Assembly: GCF_020991455.1 (NCBI RefSeq)
Contig: NZ_JAJMOX010000008.1
Span: 62,001 to 126,000 of the forward strand
Origin: Flavobacterium sp. JAS
Lineage (GTDB): Bacteria; Bacteroidota; Bacteroidia; Flavobacteriales; Flavobacteriaceae
Length of the DNA: 64,000 nucleotides
Direction: 5' to 3'
Every line of letters begins with the position of its first letter. The first letter of the stretch is position 1. Shown here one piece after another: positions 50,976 to 60,725 of this stretch. The translations under genes were made by a program, and so were the position numbers. The notes below the pieces were generated by a model, which was given only the letters and a program-made list of their open reading frames with translations, made no database searches and was not told the DNA's origin.

Positions 50976-53273
50976 CTAAAATGGATAGCCAATTGCGATA
51001 TTCAGTATCAGATTGTCTTTTCTCCACGGGCCGCTTCCAAAATCAATATCCTTGATTACCCATCTTTCACCTTCTGGCAAATACGGTTTTCTGAGCGGGA
51101 ATGCTAAATCGGTTCTTAAAATCAGGAAAGATAGATCAAAACGCAATCCTGCTCCTACGCCAACGGCAATATCTTTCATAAAATCTTTGGTAATTTCCCC
51201 ACCAGCTTTATCAGGATCAGGGTTTAAAAGCCAAACATTTCCTGCATCAATGAATAACGCTCCTCGAACAATACTAAAAAGTTTTGCTCTATATTCGGTA
51301 CTAAATTCCAATTTTAAATCTCCCGATTGATCCGGCAAATAATTATTTGTTGTCTCTGTATTAAGAAAGCTTCCCGGCCCGAGTGATCTGGCTCTAAAGG
51401 CACGAATACTATTGGTTCCTCCCACAACAAATTGTTTTGAGGTTGGCAAAGCACCTGAATTTCCATACGGAAGTCCAACGCCAACGATAATTCTGCTGGC
51501 CAATTGGCTTTCTTTTCCAAGTTTTAAATAATGCCTGAAATCGCCTCTCATCTTTACATATTGACTAAACGGAACATCAAATATCTTGATTGTATCGTTT
51601 TTCTTTACGTTTGCTCCGGTTACTAAACCTGTAATATTTCCAGCCAAATCTAAATCTCCGCTAAAATAAAACGTATTCTTTCTACGCTTCTGCATTGTAT
51701 TAGTGTAGGTAAACGTATAAGTTGGACCAAAAATCAATTGCTTTTCGATTACTTTCTTCAGTGACTCATCTTTTTCTGCATCAGCTAAATATTCCGCCGT
51801 AACATGATTTGGACTTACGTACGTAACATCAATCACGTTTAACTGATGTTCTTTTCGAATATTTTCTTTCCACTGATAACCAAACGAAGTTTTAAATGAA
51901 TTTAAGGCATATAATTGTGTTCTGTTTTGATATTCGTATCTCAACGTGGCTTTTGTCCTTGGTACAAATTCGCTTGAGCCTTCAATATGAAAAAACGGAA
52001 CAATAAATCTCGGCCATGTCAAACTGGTTTCGGTTCCAAGTTTATAGATATTTTTACCGTTATTAGCTCCTGAAAGCTGAAAATCGGCACCGCCAAAAAT
52101 TGAAACCGTAAGCAATTCAGCTCCTCTAAGTAAGTTTCTATTATTCCAGTTTACGTTAATTTCTGTACCGGTATAACTAGCCGAATTGGTTTTTCCTAAA
52201 ACCTCAACACGAATAAATTTCTTTGGCAAAAGCGTTAGATAATAATACGAATCTAAGGTGTTTGGTAAACTGTCTGAAGGCTTAAATTCATTTTTTACGA
52301 AACTAAAAGTTCCGAGATTCACAAAACGATTCAATGTTAAATTATGATCTTTTCTATTGTACAAATCTCCTTTTTTGAAATAGATTGCCCTGTCAAAAAC
52401 TCTTGGTTTAAAAGTATCTGCGGTATCAATAATCGTGAAATCTTTGTACTGAACAACATCCTCTGGTTTGTATTTAACACTGTCTTTCGAAATTATAAAA
52501 TTTGGATACACTACAATTTTATTGATCTTATAGGATGTAAGTGCTTTTGGCGGTGTATCGGCTTTTATTACCAGTCTTATTTTTACTTCATGATCACCTT
52601 TACTACTGTCTACCTGAGCCAAAATATAATCAGGATTAAAGTAGTAATATCCCTTTTCTTTAAGTCTTGCGTCTATACGCTCGCGTTCTGCTTTAATGAT
52701 ATCGAGGTCATACGGTTTACCTACTTTTAGTAAACTTCTTCGGCTTGATCTGGCAATTAATCTTGACATTGCCAATGAATCATCCGGAAAAGTCACACTT
52801 TTAATGATATATTGTCTTTTGGGAACAACTGTATATTCAGCCGTTACTCTTTTGTTGCTTACGGTAGAATCTGCACTTACACGAGTTTTAAAATAACCAC
52901 GATTTTCCGTGAAATTTCGTAAAACCGAAGCATTATAATCCAAGTCTACTTTACTAAAAAGTACGGGCGGTTCACCTACTTTATTACGCAGCCAATATCG
53001 AATTCCTTTATCTTTTTTAGGTTCTCCGGCAATGTTATAAAACCATAATTTAGGACGTAAACCCAGGAATTGTTTATTAGGTTTTGGACGCAATAAATCT
53101 TCGAGTTCACTTTCCAGTGCTTTACGTTCTTTCTTTTTTAAAATAGTATCTTTTATGGTCACAGAACCGCCAGTGTACAACAATTCTCCTTCAGGCAAAT
53201 ATTTAGTATTGCTACATCCTAAAACAAAAAATAAGGATAGCGCAATAAAATATCTGATATATCTTGTTTTCAT
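50976..53273 (-). CDS. tamA: TamA-like BamA-family outer-membrane protein
   Basis: From ATG at 53273 it is 765 residues, with a lipoprotein-type signal (YFIALSLFFVLGC, lipobox LGC). After the POTRA-like repeats (about 40-350: YIIKSVTFPDDS, LKEKGYYYFNPDYILAQVD) there is a large barrel (about 400-765) with the lid motif FVVGGTNSIRAFRARSLGPG. The barrel ends in LNIAIGYPF with terminal F. This is the Omp85 family branch that pairs with TamB. It helps insert selected outer-membrane proteins and may aid lipid transport. The start lies five bases after the tamB stop, so both are translated from one message. Longer starts (53303) would overlap tamB. Confidence 0.92.
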   Translation of the reverse strand: MKTRYIRYFIALSLFFVLGCSNTKYLPEGELLYTGGSVTIKDTILKKKERKALESELEDLLRPKPNKQFLGLRPKLWFYNIAGEPKKDKGIRYWLRNKVGEPPVLFSKVDLDYNASVLRNFTENRGYFKTRVSADSTVSNKRVTAEYTVVPKRQYIIKSVTFPDDSLAMSRLIARSSRRSLLKVGKPYDLDIIKAERERIDARLKEKGYYYFNPDYILAQVDSSKGDHEVKIRLVIKADTPPKALTSYKINKIVVYPNFIISKDSVKYKPEDVVQYKDFTIIDTADTFKPRVFDRAIYFKKGDLYNRKDHNLTLNRFVNLGTFSFVKNEFKPSDSLPNTLDSYYYLTLLPKKFIRVEVLGKTNSASYTGTEINVNWNNRNLLRGAELLTVSIFGGADFQLSGANNGKNIYKLGTETSLTWPRFIVPFFHIEGSSEFVPRTKATLRYEYQNRTQLYALNSFKTSFGYQWKENIRKEHQLNVIDVTYVSPNHVTAEYLADAEKDESLKKVIEKQLIFGPTYTFTYTNTMQKRRKNTFYFSGDLDLAGNITGLVTGANVKKNDTIKIFDVPFSQYVKMRGDFRHYLKLGKESQLASRIIVGVGLPYGNSGALPTSKQFVVGGTNSIRAFRARSLGPGSFLNTETTNNYLPDQSGDLKLEFSTEYRAKLFSIVRGALFIDAGNVWLLNPDPDKAGGEITKDFMKDIAVGVGAGLRFDLSFLILRTDLAFPLRKPYLPEGERWVIKDIDFGSGPWRKDNLILNIAIGYPF

Positions 53274-53277
53274 ATTG

Positions 53278-56200
53278 CTATGTTTTTTGCTCATCACCTT
53301 CAATTTGATTTTCTTCTTTTTCCTTATCTTCCTTCTCTTTCTTTTTTGCTTTTTCCTTACGTAATTTTTCTTCTCGGATCATTTCTTTCTCAGCCGCAGT
53401 GCGATGAAAAAGCTCTCTGAATTTATTGTAACTCATCGTAATAATAAAGGCAACTCCTGTCTCTACAACTTGTCCTTCGACCGCAACCTGATATTCATTT
53501 TTACGATACGCACGAACCATATATCTACCGTCTTTTGTCAGTTGATAATCCAGTGCTACATCTCCTGCAATATTGGTACTTTGCTCGTTGGCACGTTCCT
53601 GACCTTCGACAGCAAAACTGCTTCCTACGGTAACTTTTAATCTGTCATCTAATAGTTTTTTAGAAAGTCCAACATTCAAATCCGTTCTGTTTTCTCTGGT
53701 TCCCGTCGTATAATCATCAGTAGATTCAAGATCAAATTCTAATTGAACTCCGGTAATTAATTCTCCTGCAAGATCATTTAATTGTTGCGAAAGTATTTTG
53801 CTCACACTTTGTCTTGCCAAAGATTCTGCACTTGTACCGCCACTTTCGCTCGCAAACGGATTTTCGCCAATAAATCTATTCAATAATAAAAGGGCAAAAA
53901 CCTGTTTGTTTAATTCGGCTGGTTCTTGTCGTAATTGTTGCAATTTCGTTTGTGTAAGAGACACAACATCTGTCGAAACATCATAATTACCATCCGGAAG
54001 AACAATATCAAAAGTAATTTCAGGTTTCAAAAGTTCCTTATTCATTTTCAATAAAGTCTGAAAAGGAATTTTCTGTTTATAGGTATTTCTAACTGTAGGA
54101 TTATCTGTTGGCAATTGATTTCCAAGTAAATCAATTGGTGCCGCATTTACTTTATAAATAGCGGTAATATTCAAAGTAGCCATTGTTGGTTCCCCATTCC
54201 AGGTAATAGAACTTCCTTTTTGAATGTCAAATTTTCGTCGGATCATGTTGAAATTCATTTCATACGCTCCACCTGAAAATTCGTATTTACCCGTCAAAGT
54301 TGTTTTTCCTGACGGATCAATTCCGCCTATAAGTTCTGCTTCCCCTTTTAGATTCAAATAATCACCATTTCCTTTATCGATTACCAAAGTAAGTTCAGCC
54401 TCTTTATCGATAGAAATGGCAACGCTTACATCCATACCAATTAATTGCGATTGATTCAGCTTTTGCTCCATCGCTGCCGTTTGTTTTAGATACTGATTGT
54501 CCTCATCGACAAACTCTACAATTCCTTCTCTATCTGCAATTGAAGGATCTGACTGAGGCAAAACAACAGTAAATTTAGTCTCTTTATTTATTTTGATATT
54601 TCCGCCAATAACAGGATTTGCAAGCGTTCCTTTGATATTTAATTTACTATCTAAAATCAAATCTCCATAGAACAAATCATTGTCTTTTTCTTTAGAATGT
54701 ATCGCTCTAAAATCGTCTGCAACAACAGTTAATCCAAAATCAAAATTGGAATAATCTTCTGATTTAATTGTTCCGTTTATCGTTAATTCATTATCATTTT
54801 CGTCATGAAAAGTGAAACTATCAAATGTAATTACATCGTTTTGAAGTGTTATTTTTTCTTCTTCGGTTTTAAAATACGAATTGAATTTAGTCACTCTGAA
54901 ACCTGCATTTTTAAAATCTAATTCTCCGTTTACTTTTGGCGCATCCGAAGTTCCTGTAATTTTAAAATTTCCGGCTAAATATCCTGTTCCTTCGGTAAGA
55001 TTCCCCATGCTGAAACCTTGAATACTTTTGATATTCAACTTATTTACATCGAGATTAAAATCAAGATTTCCATCGTCAATTTTATAATTTCCAGTCAGAT
55101 TTACGTCATTTCCTTCTCCGCTTAGCGTAACATTTGCTGCCAATAAATTGTCTGTTTTATTATCGACTTTTATAGCAATATCTCCAACAGGTTCACCTTT
55201 AAAGGCAAATTGATCTATTTTTATGTCTGATGTAAAAGTTGGTTTCGTCATTACATTTTCAACCACTGCATTTCCATTAATCAAACCTTGCATCAATAGC
55301 TGATCTTTTTTGACTATGTTCATAATAGTCTCAATCTTGAAATTTACAAAATCAACTTGCAGCGGCGCATTGTCCTGATCTCCTTGCGATTGAATTTTAA
55401 GTTCGTTACCTGAATGTTCTAAAAAGAACTTATTGATATAAAGTCTTTTTGCTCCAAATTCAATGGCATTTTCAGGATCGACATTCCATTTATCGTAATT
55501 CAGAACAAAGTTTTCTGCATCAATTTTAAAAATGTTTTTAGAATCTTCTGTTTTAAATTCTCCGGCAATAAAATACTGTTGTTTGTCTTTTGCATCTTTC
55601 ACTTCAAGTGCATAAGTCAGAATATTATTTTCGACTTTTCCGGATAAACTTGTAAACGGAATTTTTAAAGAATTACTTTCTATTGTTGCAACAGAAATTT
55701 GATATTCTAAAGCATTTTCTTTGGCTTCGATATTTATTTTTCCGTCGGCGATTGTATTATTTGCATAAACAATTCTCGGAATCGTTCCTTTTATTTCTAA
55801 AGAATCGGTTACGTTATTGTATTTTCCGGTGATTTTCAGCGGCTCCAAACCTGTTAATTTCGGAACAAGTTTAAATAGAATTGGATCGTTATCAACTGTT
55901 AATGTAAAAGCCAATCGTTGTTCATCTGATTCTCCTTTTTCTTTCGGGCTTTTCAAATCAATATATTTCGATAATGATTTTTTTATTGCAGCGGCCAATG
56001 TCGTTAGCTTGTATTTTCCGTCAACTTCTGCTTTTAAAAACTGAGACGAAATCTTGATATTATTTCTGTTTTGATCCGCAAAAGCAATTATTCGTACAGA
56101 ATCTAAAACAATTGGTTCTGCATCTTCTACCACCTGAATGTTTGAAAGAAACACTTTTCCGTTTAGAAAATCCGGATTACTGTTGGCAATATCAGCATCT

Positions 56201-58368
56201 ACATTTCCACGCAATTTCATTGGGCCGGCATGAAGATTTAGTTTTTCTAAATCGGCAATATCAAGGTTTAATTTTAATTGAACAGTTGGATATTTATCTT
56301 TTGTATTTCCGCTTGCAACAAGATCAAAATTTAGATTTTGGTCTTTCATTCCAGATTTTACCGCGAAAGATCCGTTTTCTATATTTCCTTTTAAAGCCAA
56401 ATCTTTGTAGGTATATTTATTGAAAACTGCTTTCTGAACCAAACCATCAAATTGTGCCTGAGCCGTTTTTGGATCTAAACCTTTACCTTTTACTTTCGCT
56501 TTAAGCGTAATTTTTCCGATCGAATCGTTTTTGATTAATCTTCCTAAATCAAAATCCAATAAATAAACGGTCGCATCGTATTTCTCTTTTTTCTTAAAAC
56601 GCTGATCAAATAAAGCATCGATTTTTGCATTTCCGAAACTACTGTTTAAAGCCAAATTGGTTTTGAAATTTTGAACTGAACCTTTAAATTTTCCGCGTAA
56701 ATTCAATTGAGATGGTAATTGAATAGTTGTAGGAATCGTTCCAACTGGTACAAACGAATAAATATCTTTTGAGGTACTTGAAAGTTTTTGAATATCTAAA
56801 TCATAATAGGCTTTTTGAGCATCTGGCAAACCTTTTATTTTCCCCGAAAGGGCAACTTTTGTCGTTCCTATTCCGCTCATTTCAAATTGAGGAATATTCA
56901 GGTCTTTTACTTTTCCGCTCAAGCGTGTCTTCAAATACAAAATCGCATTTGGATTACTCTTAAACGGATTTGTTTTTTGTAAATCGGGAGCAAAAAGCAA
57001 AATGTCTTTAAATCCAATTTTTGATTGCTTTAAATTGGCATCTAAAGTAAGATTTCCTAAATCTTTAGAAATTGCCGCAATTGACGGATAACTAACTTTT
57101 ATTTTATTTTGCAGAAGTGTTTGCGGCGTTTTCAAATACAAATCATTCAAATATGCATTTTTTGGACCATAAAAGAAATCGGTTTTTAAGGATTGAATCT
57201 GTAATCCGCTTTTATCATTTGCCGTTAACGCTTTTATATTTCCCGAAATAGTATCATTTCCATAGTACAATTTCTCCGCTTTAAAATTGAATTTATCCAA
57301 ATCCATATGACTGTAATCAATTCCTTTTGAAACGGGTTTTGATTGCATATCATCAAATTTGAAAGCAATGTTTTCTAAGTTAACATCTGCCAACTTCACT
57401 TTCCAACCTGTTTGTTTTATGGCTGTTGTATCTAAATTTGGCGCTTGAATTTGTTTGTCTTTTGCCCCCAAGCGCAAATTCCCTTTTAGATTTTTTAATT
57501 CGAAAGAATCAAAATCCAAAAGCTGATTATTCAGGTCTATTTTATTGACGGTTAAATCCAGATTCCCCAGTTTTATTCCGGAATCTAGTTTGGAATCTTT
57601 ATTATCATAAGCAATATCAATTTTTGACAATCTGATTTTGCCTAATTTCAAACTGAAGTCTTTTCTTTTCGAAATGGTATCCACGGTTTTCACCGAAACT
57701 TCGGCAATCTTTTCTACAACATCCTGATTCAAGACTACTTTTAATCCGTTTAAATCAATATTCGGAATATCGAAATTCATTTTATCTAAATCGAATTCTT
57801 TGAATTTAGTATCAAAATGTACCAATTTCACCCGAACATCATTTTTAGAAAAATCGTCTTTAAAATTAAAGTTTACGTTGTCCAGATTTACTTTTACAAC
57901 TGAAATTTTAAAAGGTTTGCTATTTGGTTCTTCTACTTTTGGTTCTTTAGATTCGAAAGCTTTTATGATATAATCAAAATTGAAAACGCCGTCTTTATTT
58001 CGTGAAATATTGGCTTTGACATTTTCCAGCGAAACCGAATTAATTTCTAATTCACTGCTAACCAATTTAAACAAATCGACATCGAGTTCCAGACGTTTTC
58101 CTGCCAGTAAAGTATCTTTTTTTTGATCTTCAAAATAAAAACCCTCGAGAACTACATCTTTAGGGAATTTTATCGAAATATGATCTAAGGAAACTTTGGT
58201 CCTGATTTTATCCTGCAAATAGGTAATCGCTTTGTCCTTTACATAATTTTGAATAGACGGAACCTGAATTAATATAATTAGAAGCAATAAAAGCGCAATG
58301 GCAGAAGCCACGCACCAAAGCAGCACACGTAATGTTTTTTTAAGAAAATGAATTGGCTTCTTATTCAT
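53278..58368 (-). CDS. tamB: Translocation and assembly module protein TamB (AsmA-like)
   Basis: A very large 1696-residue protein, anchored by an N-terminal membrane helix at about 10-32 (LRVLLWCVASAIALLLLLIILI). The long periplasmic part is repeated beta strands that form a hydrophobic groove. The C-terminal DUF490/TamB domain (about 1250-1640) includes KINKETKFTVVLPQSDPSIADREGIVEFVD and GVQLEFDLESTDDYTTGTRENRTDLNVGLSKKLLDD. It spans the periplasm between membranes and works with TamA in protein or phospholipid transfer. The extreme C-terminus is a K/E-rich tail (EEKLRKEKAKKKEKEDKEKEE). tamA follows directly. Confidence 0.94.
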   Translation of the reverse strand: MNKKPIHFLKKTLRVLLWCVASAIALLLLLIILIQVPSIQNYVKDKAITYLQDKIRTKVSLDHISIKFPKDVVLEGFYFEDQKKDTLLAGKRLELDVDLFKLVSSELEINSVSLENVKANISRNKDGVFNFDYIIKAFESKEPKVEEPNSKPFKISVVKVNLDNVNFNFKDDFSKNDVRVKLVHFDTKFKEFDLDKMNFDIPNIDLNGLKVVLNQDVVEKIAEVSVKTVDTISKRKDFSLKLGKIRLSKIDIAYDNKDSKLDSGIKLGNLDLTVNKIDLNNQLLDFDSFELKNLKGNLRLGAKDKQIQAPNLDTTAIKQTGWKVKLADVNLENIAFKFDDMQSKPVSKGIDYSHMDLDKFNFKAEKLYYGNDTISGNIKALTANDKSGLQIQSLKTDFFYGPKNAYLNDLYLKTPQTLLQNKIKVSYPSIAAISKDLGNLTLDANLKQSKIGFKDILLFAPDLQKTNPFKSNPNAILYLKTRLSGKVKDLNIPQFEMSGIGTTKVALSGKIKGLPDAQKAYYDLDIQKLSSTSKDIYSFVPVGTIPTTIQLPSQLNLRGKFKGSVQNFKTNLALNSSFGNAKIDALFDQRFKKKEKYDATVYLLDFDLGRLIKNDSIGKITLKAKVKGKGLDPKTAQAQFDGLVQKAVFNKYTYKDLALKGNIENGSFAVKSGMKDQNLNFDLVASGNTKDKYPTVQLKLNLDIADLEKLNLHAGPMKLRGNVDADIANSNPDFLNGKVFLSNIQVVEDAEPIVLDSVRIIAFADQNRNNIKISSQFLKAEVDGKYKLTTLAAAIKKSLSKYIDLKSPKEKGESDEQRLAFTLTVDNDPILFKLVPKLTGLEPLKITGKYNNVTDSLEIKGTIPRIVYANNTIADGKINIEAKENALEYQISVATIESNSLKIPFTSLSGKVENNILTYALEVKDAKDKQQYFIAGEFKTEDSKNIFKIDAENFVLNYDKWNVDPENAIEFGAKRLYINKFFLEHSGNELKIQSQGDQDNAPLQVDFVNFKIETIMNIVKKDQLLMQGLINGNAVVENVMTKPTFTSDIKIDQFAFKGEPVGDIAIKVDNKTDNLLAANVTLSGEGNDVNLTGNYKIDDGNLDFNLDVNKLNIKSIQGFSMGNLTEGTGYLAGNFKITGTSDAPKVNGELDFKNAGFRVTKFNSYFKTEEEKITLQNDVITFDSFTFHDENDNELTINGTIKSEDYSNFDFGLTVVADDFRAIHSKEKDNDLFYGDLILDSKLNIKGTLANPVIGGNIKINKETKFTVVLPQSDPSIADREGIVEFVDEDNQYLKQTAAMEQKLNQSQLIGMDVSVAISIDKEAELTLVIDKGNGDYLNLKGEAELIGGIDPSGKTTLTGKYEFSGGAYEMNFNMIRRKFDIQKGSSITWNGEPTMATLNITAIYKVNAAPIDLLGNQLPTDNPTVRNTYKQKIPFQTLLKMNKELLKPEITFDIVLPDGNYDVSTDVVSLTQTKLQQLRQEPAELNKQVFALLLLNRFIGENPFASESGGTSAESLARQSVSKILSQQLNDLAGELITGVQLEFDLESTDDYTTGTRENRTDLNVGLSKKLLDDRLKVTVGSSFAVEGQERANEQSTNIAGDVALDYQLTKDGRYMVRAYRKNEYQVAVEGQVVETGVAFIITMSYNKFRELFHRTAAEKEMIREEKLRKEKAKKKEKEDKEKEENQIEGDEQKT

Positions 58369-58619
58369 ACGTCAATAAAACACATTAGATTTAAGTTGCG
58401 TTGTTATAAGACTGTAACTCTACAGTTTACAAATTTGGAAAATTTAAATTTTAACAATTTACACAATTACATGCAATTATTCTAAAATTTCGATAGCAAA
58501 TAATTATTCTCTTACTTTTGTTTTTGCCACGAAGACGCGAAGGCTCGAAGATCGTTTTGAATAAACTCCAGCTAAAGCTGGAGGCCAGTCAATAAATTGC
58601 AAACATTAAAAAATGTTGT
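58369..58619. repeat. Intergenic repeats between tamB and the GSCFA gene
   Basis: At 58527-58555 the sequence TTGCCACGAAGACGCGAAGG recalls the repeats at 49793 and 50826. CTCCAGCT (58566-58573) pairs with AGCTGGAG (58576-58583), a possible terminator of the GSCFA gene. No gene is present. Confidence 0.5.
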
Positions 58620-59579
58620 TTAAAATTTAATATGTGACCATTTCTCTTCTATGGCTTTTATTTTCTGCTGAAGTTTAGCTAAGAATTTTTGGTGTTGTTC
58701 TGATTCTGGATTAAAGCTTCGATGGTGTAGACTTTTTTGGATTTCTTCGACTTCCTGCATCGTCGAAATACTATTTTCAGAAATATAATTTTCGCTGAAT
58801 TTATGCCAGATATAATCGATTGCTACTTGATTGGGATGCAGCATATCTTCGGCATAAAAACGATAATCACGGAGTTCGTCCATCATAATTTCGTATGAGG
58901 GAAAATAGTTTGGAGTTATGAATTTTGAATTATGAGTTTTTAAACTTTCGTGAAGTCCTGCAAATAAATGTGATTTACTCAATTGATTTTCTGCAAAACC
59001 ATCTTTAATATGACGCACCGGCGAAACCGTAAAAATAAAATTTATATCAGGATTTAAAACCTGAATGAGTTCGATTGTGTTTTGAATGCTTTTCTGAGTG
59101 ATCTCAACTGATAATAGTTCTTTTGAAAACTGCTTCTGCGGAACTTTATGACAATTGGCAACAATCTCGTCACTTTCGATATTTCTATAAATCCAGGAAG
59201 TTCCGTAGGTAATAATAATGTGTGTGGCTTCTTGTAATTGTTTGTTTGTTTCTGAAATAGCTTTATTCAACGTTTCGAGTAATTCTTCACGATCAGAATT
59301 GCTTAAATCGGAATGTACTTCATAACTATGCCAACGTTCGTTATAAAAGAAAACATCTTTCTCTGTATATAATTCCTCCCTAACAACTCGACTAATTATT
59401 TTTTCGATCGAAACCGGATTAAAAATAATCCCAAACGGATTCGTGGTATTTTGAAACTTAAAATAGTCGAATTTTTCGGCCATATTTTCTGCAAAACAAG
59501 AGCCAAAAGATACTACTTTCGAATTATAATCGATTGGATTATTGGTTTTAGAAATTGGTATTTGGGTTCTGAATTGCAT
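58620..59579 (-). CDS. GSCFA domain-containing protein
   Basis: A 319-residue protein with the motif that names the family, VVSFGSCFAENMAEKFDYF (residues 27-45), plus NPFGIIFNPVSI, IITYGTSWIYRN and IFTVSPVRHIKDGF. These belong to the GSCFA fold, an SGNH-hydrolase-like domain found in Bacteroidetes, with G-S-C in place of G-D-S. Whether it is a hydrolase is not established. No signal peptide is visible, so it should be cytosolic. A broken copy of its 5' end lies about 1050 bases upstream, at 60532-60630. Confidence 0.92.
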   Translation of the reverse strand: MQFRTQIPISKTNNPIDYNSKVVSFGSCFAENMAEKFDYFKFQNTTNPFGIIFNPVSIEKIISRVVREELYTEKDVFFYNERWHSYEVHSDLSNSDREELLETLNKAISETNKQLQEATHIIITYGTSWIYRNIESDEIVANCHKVPQKQFSKELLSVEITQKSIQNTIELIQVLNPDINFIFTVSPVRHIKDGFAENQLSKSHLFAGLHESLKTHNSKFITPNYFPSYEIMMDELRDYRFYAEDMLHPNQVAIDYIWHKFSENYISENSISTMQEVEEIQKSLHHRSFNPESEQHQKFLAKLQQKIKAIEEKWSHIKF

Positions 59580-59620
59580 GAGTTTTATTTAAAACACGAA
59601 TTTCACCAATTTTTATCAAT

Positions 59621-59650
59621 AAAAAAACCAAACACAGAAGTATTTGGTTT
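59621..59650 (-). terminator. Terminator of lipoprotein gene 59674-60471
   Basis: AAACCAAA (59625-59632) pairs with TTTGGTTT (59643-59650), with a T run on the minus strand, 23 bases after the stop. A near-identical copy is at 60672-60702. Confidence 0.78.
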
Positions 59651-59673
59651 CTAAGAAAATTAAACTTTTTTGA

Positions 59674-60471
59674 TTAGTAAGTGTATTCAATTTCATACTC
59701 TATTGATTTACCATCACCTGCAAATGATGTATGTCTCAACGGATAGTCTTTATCATTATAGGTATATGTTGTTAAGTAATTTGTAGGTGTTGAATTTCCA
59801 GAGCTTATACTAGTGGTTTTTGTACTATTATTTTTTCCGAATTCACTTATTTCATTTAACAACAAATCAAATCCTAAAACATTTTTTAAAGGATTATTTT
59901 TGGCATCATATTCATAAGTTCTTGTTGATATTAAAGAACCAGAAATTTGTTGTTCCTTAACAAGATTGCCATCTTTGAAGGTCAAACTACCTTCATCCCT
60001 TTTTGATTCTGCTTGTGTATTAACGTTAACAGAATAATTTACATAAGAAATCAAATTGGCAGAAGTATACGTGTATACTGTTTTATAAATATATTCTCCG
60101 TTAGGATATTCAGTACTAAATGACTCTTTTAGAATCCTGGTTTTTAATTTTCCATTTTCATAAGTATATGAAACTTCTGCGTCTTTTGTCTCTACACCTT
60201 TTGAATCTAGATCAAATTTTACTTGTTTTGTAATCAAATTACCATCATACGTAAATATTGTTTTTGAATTCTCATCAACGGTACTTACAATTTTATTTCC
60301 GGAATAAGTTATAACACTTGTGTTATTTGTACCCAACATAGCCGAAGGATAAATATAAGAAATTGTCTTAGGTAAGATCGATGTATCTTCAGATGAAGAA
60401 TTATTATCGTCATTAGAACATGATGTAAGTACTAAACTTAAAGCACTAAAAAGCAATAAAAGGTTTTTCAT
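59674..60471 (-). CDS. Lipoprotein with YD/RHS-like strand repeats (tandem paralogue 1)
   Basis: A 265-residue lipoprotein: MKNLLLLFSALSLVLTSC with lipobox LTSC at 15-18, then a D/N/S-rich linker. The rest is short repeats with Y-x-Y-D/E-x-G: KTIFTYDGNLITKQ, VSYTYENGKLKTRIL, GSLTFKDGNLVKEQ, TRTYEYDAKNNPLKN, YTYNDKDYPLRHTSF. Such strings resemble RHS/YD repeats, which fold as beta sheets and bind or wrap proteins or carbohydrate. Its paralogue at 60726-61532 has the same order, so the two derive from a duplication. The role is unknown. A TATATTTG -7 element is about 30 bases upstream. Confidence 0.8.
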   Translation of the reverse strand: MKNLLLLFSALSLVLTSCSNDDNNSSSEDTSILPKTISYIYPSAMLGTNNTSVITYSGNKIVSTVDENSKTIFTYDGNLITKQVKFDLDSKGVETKDAEVSYTYENGKLKTRILKESFSTEYPNGEYIYKTVYTYTSANLISYVNYSVNVNTQAESKRDEGSLTFKDGNLVKEQQISGSLISTRTYEYDAKNNPLKNVLGFDLLLNEISEFGKNNSTKTTSISSGNSTPTNYLTTYTYNDKDYPLRHTSFAGDGKSIEYEIEYTY

Positions 60472-60497
60472 TTTTTGTGGTATTTGTTTTCGGTCAG

Positions 60498-60505
60498 CAA
60501 ATATA
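60498..60505 (-). promoter_or_regulatory. -7 promoter element of lipoprotein gene 59674-60471
   Basis: TATATTTG on the minus strand (60505-60498) matches TAnnTTTG 27 bases before the ATG. No TTG is at the expected -33 distance. Confidence 0.45.
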
Positions 60506-60531
60506 ATTGAAATTATTACGGATAATAAAAT

Positions 60532-60630
60532 TTAATACTCCTCCAAAACAAGAAGCAAATACACTGCTTTCCAATTATAATCGATTGGACTATTGGATTT
60601 AGAAATTGGTATTTGGGTTCTGAATTGCAT
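60532..60630 (-). pseudogene. Truncated duplicate of the GSCFA gene 5' end
   Basis: A 32-codon frame from ATG at 60630 begins MQFRTQIPISKSNSPIDYNW, matching the GSCFA start MQFRTQIPISKTNNPIDYNS at 59579. Past residue 19 the DNA still aligns, but small deletions shift the frame so that it ends EEY-stop instead of entering GSCFAENM. It is a decayed relic from the segmental duplication that also copied the lipoprotein and the gap. Confidence 0.88.
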
Positions 60631-60671
60631 GTTATTTAATTTAAACACGAATTTCACCAATTTTCACCAAT

Positions 60672-60702
60672 AAAAAAACCAAATGCATAAAGTATTTGGT
60701 TT
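60672..60702 (-). terminator. Terminator of lipoprotein gene 60726-61532
   Basis: AAACCAAAT pairs with ATTTGGTTT, with a T run on the minus strand. It is the duplicate of the hairpin at 59621-59650. Confidence 0.78.
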
Positions 60703-60725
60703 CTAAGAAAATTAAACTTTTTTGA